Positions 1 through 9,329 of a stretch of DNA of 29,209 nucleotides are shown here, in pieces (positions within the stretch are counted from its first letter, which is position 1; each line of letters opens with the position of its first letter). The position numbers and the translations under genes were made by a program. The stretch is from Perkinsus olseni (lineage: Eukaryota > Perkinsozoa > Perkinsida), in assembly GCA_013115125.1 (NCBI GenBank), contig JABANN010000434.1:1-29209 (forward strand). The letters run 5' to 3'. The notes under the pieces are model-generated. The model searched no databases. It was not told the origin of the DNA and saw only the letters and a program-made list of their open reading frames with translations.

Positions 1-613
1 CGTAAAGATAAGCTTAAGTATTGCGCGCACGCCCGACTATCATCAACCAACGAAGACAATAGTTCGCGCAACACCTTCGCCTTAGGAGGGAGGCGCCATA
101 TCCATTAGGCCAGAAGGGCCGTAGGAGCTGCTAACATCCACCACACCGTACCATCAACTCCTGTCAAATATCAGTGAGGCGTGGAATACATCAGTATCTG
201 TCTAGTAGCTCAGGCTGTCCCTCGACGGAGGTTTTGATTCTCTGTTGGGTAACGCCTTCTGAATGATTGGCCGCGCAAAATGTACAGACAACAGTGGTAC
301 TGTGCACAAGATCGAACAGAAGATGCTGTCGAAGATTCGGACGCAAGGCCGTGCACACCGCGGCGGTGGCCCGCGATCGACAAGCAGGTCACCACCAAGA
401 TTCTCCCCTCCTCATCTCAATCTCGAGTTGAACTTGAGCGGGCCTCGTCTATTCACCCAAGAACCCCCAACTATCAACACAACAGCAGCTACTGAGAACT
501 CTGCCACTGTTCTAACCAATGAAACTAGTGATGATGATAATGACAAAAAAGGACAAACCAGCCGCCAATAGTGAGTCTCTCGGGAATCACCCAACTCAAT
601 CAGCAGACGAGCA
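1..613. other. Spacer beyond the 3' end of the GNPAT gene
   Basis: No exon chain with splice sites and consistent phase could be built here on either strand. The short overlapping ORFs differ in frame and match no family I know. It is probably 3' flank of the acyltransferase gene plus intergenic DNA. Confidence 0.5.
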
Positions 614-3600
614 TCACATTCTCGAAGTGCCGTTAAAACGGCCGAGAGGCTTGACAAGCGTCATGTCACGTAGTTGAGTGAAGAGCCCCCGCTGTGTGGG
701 TTGCTGCCTCTCCTCAACCCCGCCACAGGAGACCTCTGAAGAGTTGGACAAGGCCTTACCTTGGGGAAGGGCCGGACCTGAAATTGGGCAAGTTTTGGTA
801 TGACATCGACCCGGCCTACTCTCTTTGATCGACTCAAGAAGAGCCAAAAGTTCTTGCATCTTCTCGACCGTGATGTGCACGGTCCTACCCTTCACCGTTA
901 TACACCTGCCAGGAATAAAGTCATGAGCCACTTCCTCGACCAATACGATAAACCCGACTCTTGTTGTTCAACGGGCGATTCCCTTTCTATGCATTCCCGC
1001 GAGCACTCGCCGACATTCTACGCGAGAGGTCCGCCACGGACCGTCGCTGTCCACGACGCTTCTCCGCGAAGTAACCAACCAGTCGAGCGCGAAAAACGGT
1101 CGACCCGAGCTCCCTACTCGACAATAGCACAGCCTCAACGAAATTCCCATAGTGCCATCCACTGCGCGGTAAACTATATCTGATTTCCATGGCAACACCT
1201 ACCCTCGTTTTTCCATCCCTCTGACAGCCTTCTTAGCGAAGTCGAAGGAGCAAGCTTCCAAATACGAACATCTCCCTTCCTCATACATCTCCTTCGCCAA
1301 GCCCGACGCCCTCGAGACCAACTCCGTGACGGTAGTGGTGAGACTAGGGTAGGTACAAGCTGCCAAGGCCACCACCCACCAGCACTCGACCACCGGCCCG
1401 ATTAAGGACACGGCAAAGTCGTTCAACTCTCGATCGCAACCCTCTGCCACTCGTTGCTGAGCAGGGATGCATCCAAGGAGAAGCTCTGTTCGCAGGAAGG
1501 AGACCTTCGTGGAGTCACCGGCGGCAAGGACCAGGCAGGCCTCATGACCGAGATGATAGATAAGCTGATTGCGGTAGTAGCTTAGCAAGAGGGTGGCGAA
1601 CAGCGGGTTGGCGGGGCAGACGGAATACCTGAGCGGCCAGTCGGAGGGAGTCTAACTCATCTTCGTCGAAAGCTCAAATTTATAGAGACTATGAGAGACC
1701 GGGAAAAAGTTGGAGAATGGAGCCACTTGTTCGGTGGTGCGCCGGTGGATCGCGACTCGCGAGCCGCAGAGGTAGGGCGCGCACGCGACGAGACATTGTG
1801 CACGCATACGTGAAACAGATCGTCACATGTCAACTTGACATGATGTCAAGTCTCATAGGGCCTCATTGAACCATGTATTTACCTCCTCGACTGAGAGGCG
1901 AAGTTACACGATGTCCTCTTCGTCAAGAAAAGAATACGATCCCGAGGAAATGGCGAAGTGGTGCGAACAGCAGTAGTTCGATTAATTATGGGAATGCTTT
2001 CTGCAGATACAATTGCATGGAGCAGTCGAGATCATGCGAGAATCTTCGTGGTTCCTCCTCCCAGAGGTCGACGACCTATTAACGTGTCTTCGGCCAACCA
2101 TCGTGTGGTTGACGCGTTGCTGAACAGTGAAATTGATCCTGTTTGATACATGCGCCGCTGTCCCTTTCGTGTTGGTTTGATAGGGGAATCTTCGCGCGCT
2201 ATGTTTTCTTTAAGTAATAGATGAAAATACAAAAAAGATAATTTTCCTTTATGAGAACAATTTTTCGTCTGTTAATAAGTTTGAACCAACTCATGTGGTT
2301 TGAGGGTGTAGCAATATCGTGGCATAAATGCCAGGATGAGCTTGTGTGTTGGTTTAGACAGGGGGTCTTAGCGCGCTGAGACGCGCTAGGTCTTCTCGGA
2401 GTGGTAGATAATAAAAAGATAATTCTCCTTCATGATGACGGGCTCTTCGTCTGTAAATAAACGGAAACCGGAGGGCGACTGGCCCGACCGGACTTACTTC
2501 ACTTCGCCAGTCTCTTCTTCTGGCGCGGAGATCACAACATGATCGACGTAAAGGGAAGCCACACGTGAAACAGCCGAGGAAGTCTGAAGGTGATCCAGCA
2601 AAATACCATCGGAGGGAATCGAACCCGGGACCGCTTACATTGTTGTCATCCAGTATGACCGTCAAGCCACGTCTTCTCAACAACGATGACAACCACCTCA
2701 CCTTGTCCACCATCATAGCGTGGCTCACAGCGGAAGACGAATCGTGTCGCTTCCACAACAAAATTGCCGCCACCTGAGCTCAACCCCCCACCGTCCGCCG
2801 GGCAGCGACCCAAACCCCTCCGGCGAACCCTCACCAGATGGGTGGTGTGGATGGGCATGTTGGCGTCCAAACGATCAGCCACTTCCTCTGCCAACTGCTG
2901 ATAGGGCGTGGCGTATCGAGGGGACTTCGGAGGAACAGGGGAAGGGGAATAGTCACCTAGCGACGACTAAACAGTTGAGGAAATTGCAAGTGGGAGTAAG
3001 ATGGCAAGTGGCTGCCCACCTTTCTGTTCGCTCATCCACCGCTTGACAACGTCGCTGACCTTGATCGGCTCGGGGTCGATATGGACCGTCAGAGTCCCAA
3101 AGTTCATAGACAAGTAGCGCAACGCCCTGCCAAAGGAGAGCTGCAACCGCCGTGATGGCGTGTCAGCGCCTACGAGACCGTCCTCGCGAGGCTCTCGGCG
3201 ACTTTGGCTCGGCCCTCCAGCTCGGTGGCGAGGGAATCGACTTCCATCACTCGGGAATATCCGATAGAAATCGGTACGAGGAAAACCTCATCTTCATCTG
3301 ATCGCAACGCTGCTGGCTGAGCTCGGTGAATTCATCCCCTCTTCGAGGACACCAGGATAGCTTTTCACACAATAAATCTGGGTTGAACGGGAGAGCTCTA
3401 TAGACAGCCTCAATCCTGTGATGGGGCTCCTGGGTAATTCGAAACTACACGGTTGTTATTCTCGTCTATAAATCAGTCGTTTCTTACCAATCGGAAAAAG
3501 AGATTCAACCTCTTCGACCGTTCTAGCCGAATTCTCCCGCGAAGACTGAGTTCCTACCCGTGAAATCAGACGCCGAACTCGCGTTCATCGCAGTCTGGAC

Positions 3601-6190
3601 CGCCGGCTCAGTGGCGAACCTCAAGAGCCCAACCTTGGGTGGGCGTATCATCGTGCCGCTTCTCGACCGAGCCCCCTCTATGAACATCTCGACGCATCCT
3701 GACAGAATGAGACCCACTGCCAAGCGCTGCCTGCCATCTCCAAGTGGTTTCCCACGAAAATTTCTGACCGTTCCGCCACAGCCACGCACTCAACGGCTTC
3801 GAACCGAAGCCTTAAATTACAGAATAGGAAGAGGCTCTGCGCTACAACGAGTGACCGGATGAATTCGAAATACTCACGGCAATCTTAATCTTTATCGCTT
3901 ACAAAGAGCAACCGCTGGGGATGAGACGCCTTCGCTCACCTTGTTCGTCGAGTATGACTTGCATGTAGGTCTTAAAGACAATCGAGTACAGGGGATGAGT
4001 CTCGCTGTTAAAGGAGCGTTTCATAAAGAAGGCACCTATATTGGAGCGGAGCGTGTGGAAGATCCAGATATCTATCCTCCGATGTAGTCTAGCTGGTTAG
4101 GATTCGTGGCTCTCACCCACGCGACCGGGGTTCGAGTCCCCGCATCGGAACTTTTCAAACCATTTCTTACCAGAATGCTGTAATATCTTCCAGATCCCCG
4201 CAATAGAAAAGAAGTTGTCCCCAGTAGCGATAAAAGGCAGCCGAATGTCGGCACTGAAATCAACCCCCGATTGGCCGCTAAATCTGAGGCTAATCGCGGA
4301 GTTCGAACTCACTAGTACAAACGGGGCCTGTACAACATAAGAGACCATAGAAAAACCACAATACTGCCACACAATCTAGAAGGCATGCCGTCGCTCCTAA
4401 CCCGCGCCGGGTATCACTCACTATTTGGCCACACCATGAGTTCTTACTAGTAGCAGATGTAGCTGAGCACTAGGAAGTCAATGTAGCTCCTATGTGTCGG
4501 TAGTAGAAGAATCTTAGCACCATGCTGGTTCAATCTGGGACACAAAAATGCCCCGAGGGTGATTCGAACCGGGGACCTACTCCTTTAGCTTCCCAAGACC
4601 ATCATGATTGACGAGTACTCGATCATAAATAGAGGTAAAGACACGATGAAGGACTATGACGAACGCCCTGAGCACGTCGCTTCGCTGGTTGCCCATAATA
4701 CGGTCCTGAAACACCGCGATTTGATATAATGACATCGACCGGACGGCAGTCAGTTCGTCTCTGTGATGCCAAAAAATAATCTAATTAATTGAGTAATTTT
4801 AATAATTTATGAAAAATTCTACTATTTTCCAGACAAAAACTTAATATCCTTTCGCTTGGCTCATTCGTCTCGACAAAACAGTATAAACGTTGAAGAGAGC
4901 ATCAACGAGGTTCCTCTCTTTCCGTCGCCAAATTCCGAATTATTGCTCAGAATAAATAATTCCATCAAATCATACCATATTTCCCGATATTCACAGGCCC
5001 ACGTAACCACGCGAAACACTCATTCCAAATTCGAATGATGGATGGATGAATGGATTTCCAATGGAATTTTCGAGCGCATTGGAATTTCCAATGCGCTCGA
5101 AAATTCCATAATTCCGCCTCACCAGCATGGCCTCCGCCTCCCCCTTCAACTTCTTGCTGTGAGTTGCTTCCCGGACGGCCCTCGAGTTCATCACCAACGA
5201 CCTCACACGCTCCATGCTCGGCATGTAATACGACAAGGCTTCCTTCCGCAGCGCCTGTCACAGCAGGAAAAAAATTACCGCGCGCCACGAAATTATTTTC
5301 AACTTACAAAATTGAGTACTCCGCCGTGCTGCCATTTTGCATCCGATAAAACATCAGTATAACGCAGCGGCTGCTGCATCGTCAGACTTCTTCCGGCAGG
5401 CGGGCGAACATCCAAAAACTCCGCTCCGCCATTTTCAATCAGTCCAAGACAGTGGGTGAGATAGTTATGAATGTGCAGGCCGCGGACGTCCGCGCAGACC
5501 TCGGGATCGATTCTCTCCAGCGTGGCGCTGCAAACCTGATCGAGGGGGGCTTAGGGACCACCCAAGGTGTCGTGGCGGTAGTCTCATTGAAAGATCCTTC
5601 GCGTCAGCTCCGAATTTCCAGAAAAAAAATTCTAGAATTTTCTGGAATTTTCTTCCGCACGAAAGTTCTAATTTGACGGCAAGTCGGCCCAGCGTTACCT
5701 CATGGGGAGGGGGAGCCCGGCGCAGAACAGCGCCGGTACCGCGGCCATCAGCGGCAGATACGCGCCCGCCCGAATGATCGATTATCAGACAACGTAATTT
5801 GTCCCACTGCAGCATGGGCGAGGCCAATGCCAGAGCATATACTTGCGGGCTTTCAGTAATCTAAAAAGGCAGAAAACGCAAGTCACCAGGGTTCGAACCC
5901 GCGACCATGCGTACCTCAGCGCTGGTCCGTACCTCTTCGACAGCGGCACTGAGGACAGCTCGAGCGGCTAGATCAGCCGGTGTGATGAGAATCACCGCTT
6001 TCGGATCGGTCTTCCGACCGTCCAAAGTCGGCAACAGCGAAATCGTCATCAGATCACTCGCAGATTTGCCAACCCTCGCCCTGGCCAGGGCGCGCGCTTC
6101 CGGCACCATCACCCGCTCCGCCACAGCATTGAACGCCCTCGATAGAGTTGAACATGCTGGCGGAGTGAGCAGCCCCAGTCTGACGAATGC
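614..6190 (-). CDS. GNPAT: Dihydroxyacetone-phosphate / glycerol-3-phosphate acyltransferase (GNPAT/PlsB family), 16 exons, PTS1-like C-terminus
   Basis: Acylates DHAP at sn-1, the first step of ether-lipid synthesis, normally on the inner face of the peroxisome membrane. Exons, N to C: 6190-5933, 5860-5699, 5535-5308, 5254-5123, 4705-4581, 4534-4448, 4253-4171, 4035-3940, 3716-3558, 3297-3179, 3140-3020, 2956-2835, 2773-2639, 2583-2498, 1628-1203, 959-614. All phases match, giving about 894 codons. Acyltransferase blocks are seen in order: HRSYID (HxxxxD, near 313), GAFFMKRSF, FIEGARSRSG (near 404) and VPISIGYS. Later SYYRNQL and the C-terminal helices align with animal GNPAT. It ends SRM-TGA, an allowed PTS1. 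The donor after exon 3297-3179 (gtctcg) is weak. The start is unresolved: ATG 6466 or a tiny exon near 6625 could precede 6190. The first roughly 200 residues are not recognised. GPAT activity cannot be excluded. Confidence 0.88.
2154..2455. repeat. Diverged tandem duplication inside a GNPAT intron
   Basis: About 110 bases from 2154 recur, diverged, from 2343. Shared blocks include GTTGGTTT, the AGCGCGCT/CGCGCGCT core and GATAATTYTCCTTYATGA, each ending with TTCGTCTGT(A/T)AATAA. Both copies lie in the roughly 870-nt intron between exons 2583-2498 and 1628-1203, which probably explains why this intron is long. Confidence 0.7.
2584..2638 (-). other. 55-nt GNPAT intron with a tRNA T-arm/B-box-like core
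   Basis: The intron reads gtaagc at its donor and ends cttcag. Ten bases in, it carries GGGTTCGATTCCC, the Pol III B-box / tRNA T-loop consensus, followed by a short TTTT run. Only three of five T-stem pairs form and there is no acceptor stem, so it is not a functional tRNA. See the finding on intronic tRNA-like elements. Confidence 0.6.
4078..4150 (+). tRNA. trnE-CTC: tRNA-Glu (anticodon CTC)
   Basis: A full cloverleaf can be read: acceptor strands TCCGATG and CATCGGA pair perfectly, the D-arm contains TAGTCTAGCTGGTTAGGA, the anticodon stem-loop CGTGG-CTCTCAC-CCACG gives CTC, and the T-arm has GGGGTTCGAGTCCCC. A T-run (CTTTT) follows directly as terminator. The gene lies antisense inside the GNPAT intron 4036-4170 and nearly fills it. 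Confidence 0.96.
4535..4580 (-). other. 46-nt GNPAT intron made largely of T-arm-like sequence
   Basis: Between donor gtaggt and acceptor cccag the intron contains CCCCGGTTCGAATC, then a CGGGG that can pair with the leading CCCCG, then TTTTT. The flanking exons join in phase across KLKELNQHGAKILLLP just upstream of the catalytic HRSYID, so the intron call is secure. It resembles a tRNA 3' half with a Pol III terminator, but the T-stem does not pair properly. Confidence 0.6.
5061..5109. repeat. Perfect 24-bp inverted repeat with a 1-nt spacer
   Basis: Arms 5061-5084 and 5086-5109 are exact reverse complements around GAGCGCATT / AATGCGCTC and could form a very stable hairpin. It lies in GNPAT intron 4706-5122. 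No coding role is evident. The lack of any mismatch implies recent origin or ongoing correction. Confidence 0.9.
5861..5932 (-). other. Intron with a palindromic B-box-like core
   Basis: The intron separates the first two modelled GNPAT exons. It contains GCGGGTTCGAACCCTGG at about 5885-5902, in which GGGTTCGAACCC is a perfect palindrome and four of five T-stem pairs form. TTTT follows, and the intron ends ctttttag. A second in-frame donor 18 nt downstream is equally plausible. Confidence 0.55.
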
Positions 6191-6680
6191 CTGAGAGAAA
6201 TTTTGGTGAGTCCATTGTCACGATAATGAGCACAATACGATAGTCGAACTAGCTTGAACTCATCCCCTTTCGAACGAGATACCGTCGGTGCTAGTCGGAC
6301 TAAGCCGGTCTACAGCGTTGAACCCAAAAGCACACTTTGTGTTTTGAACACGAGGCACACAGAGCAACGCTGTGTTTAATCGCGACAGACCACGGGCACG
6401 AAGCTGATAGTCCGCCCCAACGCTCTCAAGCACTCCCGAATACTGCCGTGCTTGCTTTATTAGCATTGGAATGCTGGCAAAGTGAACCGTGTATCGAGTG
6501 AAAGTTTGATAATAGAATGGACACCTATGAAGCTTCTACTCCGAAAGTTTTACGCTGTTACTCGACGTCTACCGAGAGCGGTGGAGTAACTTTCCAAATT
6601 GAGCAAGTTCTCACGAAAAATGCCATTCTTATAACGGTGATTGTCCACCGAAAAAAACCGAATAAATAACTTTCAATGAG
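6191..6680 (-). other. Upstream region of GNPAT; possible first exon and promoter
   Basis: An open frame from ATG at 6466 could supply a first exon, but no donor joins it convincingly to 6190. An alternative is a four-codon exon near 6625 (ATG GCA TTT TTC, then gtgaga) in matching phase. The stretch 6269-6334 is one copy of a dispersed repeat described separately. No promoter motif is recognised. Confidence 0.3.
6269..6334. repeat. Dispersed repeat with D-arm-like core, copy 1
   Basis: The core on the minus strand reads CCGGCTTAGTCCGACTAGCA, which resembles a tRNA D-arm / Pol III A-box. About 65 bases match the copy at 26661-26725 with short indels, and the core also occurs at about 10914-10960. 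Confidence 0.65.
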
Positions 6681-6789
6681 TCTACAAAACTACTATCGAT
6701 TTATACAGGATAATCTCATGGAGCCATGCAACTCTCACCAGTCGACAGGAACGCTCATTCTGCAGCCAGCGTCTCGCCAGAGCTTGCTC

Positions 6790-7570
6790 GCAGCAGTAAC
6801 TAAGAGGGAATCTCCGCTGGATCGATCGACGTCGAGGAGAAGCATTGCTTTCCGATGACGATGATGCTGCCGATGTGAAGATGAGAAGAAAACGAACGGA
6901 AGCAATTTGGTCTAGACAAACCCATTCGCGATGAGGGTAGCAATTATTATTTAGTGACTGTGTAGTTAGCCGTATCTTAGGTTGACCCTGGCAATTCACG
7001 AAAACCCCTATTATAGGTTCCAACGCAATAAAGATACTCCCCCTACTTTAGGTATATATTCTTGCTCGGCCATCTCTTCCGAGTGCTTCCAGTCAGCCTC
7101 GCTGCCATCGATGAGGCCCTCGGACGTTCCGCAGTCGGCAGGAGCTCGAACGCCTACTACCAACAACACTCCCTTAGCTGTGCTCAAGCACCCCCATGGC
7201 GCATCATCCTTAGAACACACGGTGACCTACTCGTTATAGCGCTATAACAGAATCACAACTGATTCGCGCAAAGTATAACTCGTAAGGAAGTGTTTACCAG
7301 TGGATTCACGGCTGCACAATCTCGGAGAATCACGGGAAACAAACTCACCACGACCGTGACTCGTCAGGTGCTCAACAACTGTGTCGAAGCAAGGACGAGG
7401 ACCCTGCAATTTTGCTTCCTGACGAAGACCGCAGCAGCTGGCGACTGCAGGAATTTTTGAGGAGCAGTATTGTGTAATATTGACGTGACAGCCGGCGGCA
7501 CCGCCCTTTGTGCTGAGACGCGGCGATTTACCATGTACAGCACGATGTATACGGAAAGCTTCAGTCAAAC
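6790..7570 (-). CDS. Unresolved coding candidates (several exons)
   Basis: Three stretches look coding with splice signals, but their phases do not connect. They are about 7490-7355 (includes PCFDTVVEHLTSHGR before gtgagt), about 7203-7050 (includes APADCGTSEGLIDGSEADW before gtaggg) and about 6882-6745 (includes LLLDVDRSSGDSLLVTAASK before gtgaga). I recognise no family. They may be one gene with missed exons or partly chance ORFs. Confidence 0.3.
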
Positions 7571-7774
7571 AACCGTGAGAAGAACGATCAGTAATACCAT
7601 CTTTCTACCAATTCATAGTTGAACTATGAAGTGAACTATGATAGTTCACTACGCCCCAGCAAATGCAAGCAAACCTCGAAGCATCCAAGCTCACCATGCT
7701 AGTGTCCTCTCCACCATGACCACGCCCACCAACACCCCAGTTCACATAAACCGAACTAGCATAAACAAAGATAC

Positions 7775-8151
7775 TCAGCCCAGGCAGCTGTAATATGCAT
7801 CGATCAAAGAACCTCGAAGATCGACAGAAAGATGCGCGCGACCGGCGCAGACGTGCCCGTACTTGGCCACCTGTTCAGGAGTACTATTGCTATTGCAGTA
7901 AACAACGGCATTGATATCAGCCGGAAAAGGACCTGAATCTTGGTAATCTGCCCTCTCTTGCAATTCCTCAACGCTCTACCTGCATCAGCGTAGATTTTGT
8001 TGATCTTCGGGGCGCTTGGTGGTCTGTTGTCAGTTTTTTCCATACCAAAATTTCCGTCAACGATGTAGCAGTCTTCCGCTCCCGACTCGACGAATAAGAA
8101 AATAACAGAACTCGGATGTTGCCTGACATTGCGTTCACTCGTATCCACCAT
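7775..8151 (-). CDS. Small two-exon protein of unknown function (109 aa)
   Basis: Exon 1 runs 8151-7980 from an ATG and exon 2 runs 7932-7775 to TGA. They are joined across a 47-nt intron (gtagag...attcag) with matching phase. The protein begins MVDTSERNVRQHP and ends DAYYSCLG. It has several cysteines and no transmembrane segment or N-terminal signal peptide that I can see. The start is the first ATG in the open frame, but an upstream exon is possible. A T-rich stretch of about 200 nt precedes it. No family recognised. Confidence 0.5.
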
Positions 8152-8980
8152 GGATCGACCTAAGATGCGTTGGCGAGCTTGCTACTACACAGCTTGCTCC
8201 AACAACGACTGTTATGTCGTGATAGTCGAACATGGGCAATTCAAATTCAAACGGCGTAAAATACCGAAAAAAAGAAAAGAAAAACTCGAAAATCTTTTTT
8301 CTCGAAAAAAAACGTGAAGAAAAAATTCGGAGAGAGAAATTTCGTAGTCACCAACAACCACGCTATCCTCTACTATCCCTCCCGAAAAAACGTTGACGAG
8401 AATTCAGTGGAAGTGGTAAAAATAAGGGCCGTGCTGCGGGGAATCTTCAAGACCTGTGAGTTGCCAGCTTCGACCTCGGATTCCTACTTCGCTAGAGTGT
8501 GGAGCACCATTCGTCCGAGGAGCTCCGAAGAAGCCGTCACAAGAATCTTCAACCTTGCAGAGTCTGTCATGGTCTAAGGGGCTTGAGATAACAACAACAA
8601 AGATGCATCTCTGCGCACACCGAAGATTTAAAGATTCTCCTCGCATCAAGAGAAAATCACTTTTCGAACGGCTTGCTCGTACTCTAGCGATCTTCAACCC
8701 TCTTGGACGCACAAGCTACCATTTCGAACTTGCACAAAAAATCGCGAAAAAATGTCAGCCTTGTTTCCACTCGAAAAACCCGTTGACCCTACCTCGGTCA
8801 GATAACAGGAAGGAGCGCCGAAGCCGAGCTGAATCGGTCATAGAGGTGCGCAGACAGCAGATCACAACTCGAATACCACACCACCCACCAATCATTGCTA
8901 AGAAAAATCACTTCCATTTTTTACTGGGCGACAAATATTTTCCCCCTTCTTAAAAAATTTTCATTTTTATTTGATCCACT
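8152..8980. other. Spacer with T/A-rich tract and weak ORFs
   Basis: From 8255 to 8345 the plus strand is strongly A-rich, which is T-rich on the gene strand. A plus-strand ORF (8456-8953, 165 codons, basic) and a minus-strand possible first exon from ATG 8570 (MTDSARLKILVTASSELLG) overlap here. Neither can be extended by convincing splicing and I recognise neither, so I leave the stretch unassigned. Confidence 0.3.
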
Positions 8981-9222
8981 TTAAAGTCGATTTCTGAGCA
9001 AGCTTCGAGCAACCACAAACCAAAATCTCAACTGTTGTTCCTTCACGCCGTCAGTCGCTTCAAGAGACTCTCTCTCCACCATCAAGGGCACCATGTCGCC
9101 TGCTACACGTAAAAAAAAATAATTTTTTCTACGACCACGGAAAAAACCATCGCTGATCTCGTCAGGAACCAAGCTCAAACGGCATTCAAGCGTCAACCAG
9201 ACAACTCTCCGGCTGAGAGAAG
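8981..9222 (-). CDS. Orphan 3' exons of an unidentified gene
   Basis: A terminal exon 9099-8981 has a good acceptor (gtgtagcag) and encodes GDMVPLMVERESLEATDG..., ending SLLRNRL-TAA. It matches in phase an upstream segment around 9222-9140 (RRVVWLTLECRLSLVPDEIS), although that donor (gttttt) is weak. It lies just downstream of the SEC20 stop codon and could be a separate short gene or an alternative 3' end. Confidence 0.3.
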
Positions 9223-9329
9223 GATGATGATTTTTCCAAAAAACAGACGAAAGAAAATAAAACCTCCGCACGCCCGAGTCCCCCAAGATTGATGTTAACA
9301 AAGCAACGCCAACTCGAGATGAAGTAATT

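Noticed and set aside
263-571. Plus-strand ORF of 102 codons
   Set aside because: Low-complexity composition, overlapping ORFs on both strands, no homology I recognise and no splice context.
987-1190. Minus-strand ORF between the last two GNPAT exons considered as an extra exon
   Set aside because: The exons at 1628-1203 and 959-614 join in phase and align with GNPAT without it; no acceptor fits.
4548-4620. A complete tRNA gene on the minus strand
   Set aside because: Only the T-loop consensus fits; the upstream half is GNPAT coding sequence and no acceptor strand pairs.
8456-8953. Plus-strand ORF of 165 codons, one of the longest on that strand
   Set aside because: Basic, compositionally biased peptide opposite possible minus-strand coding; no domain, and all resolved genes are on the other strand.
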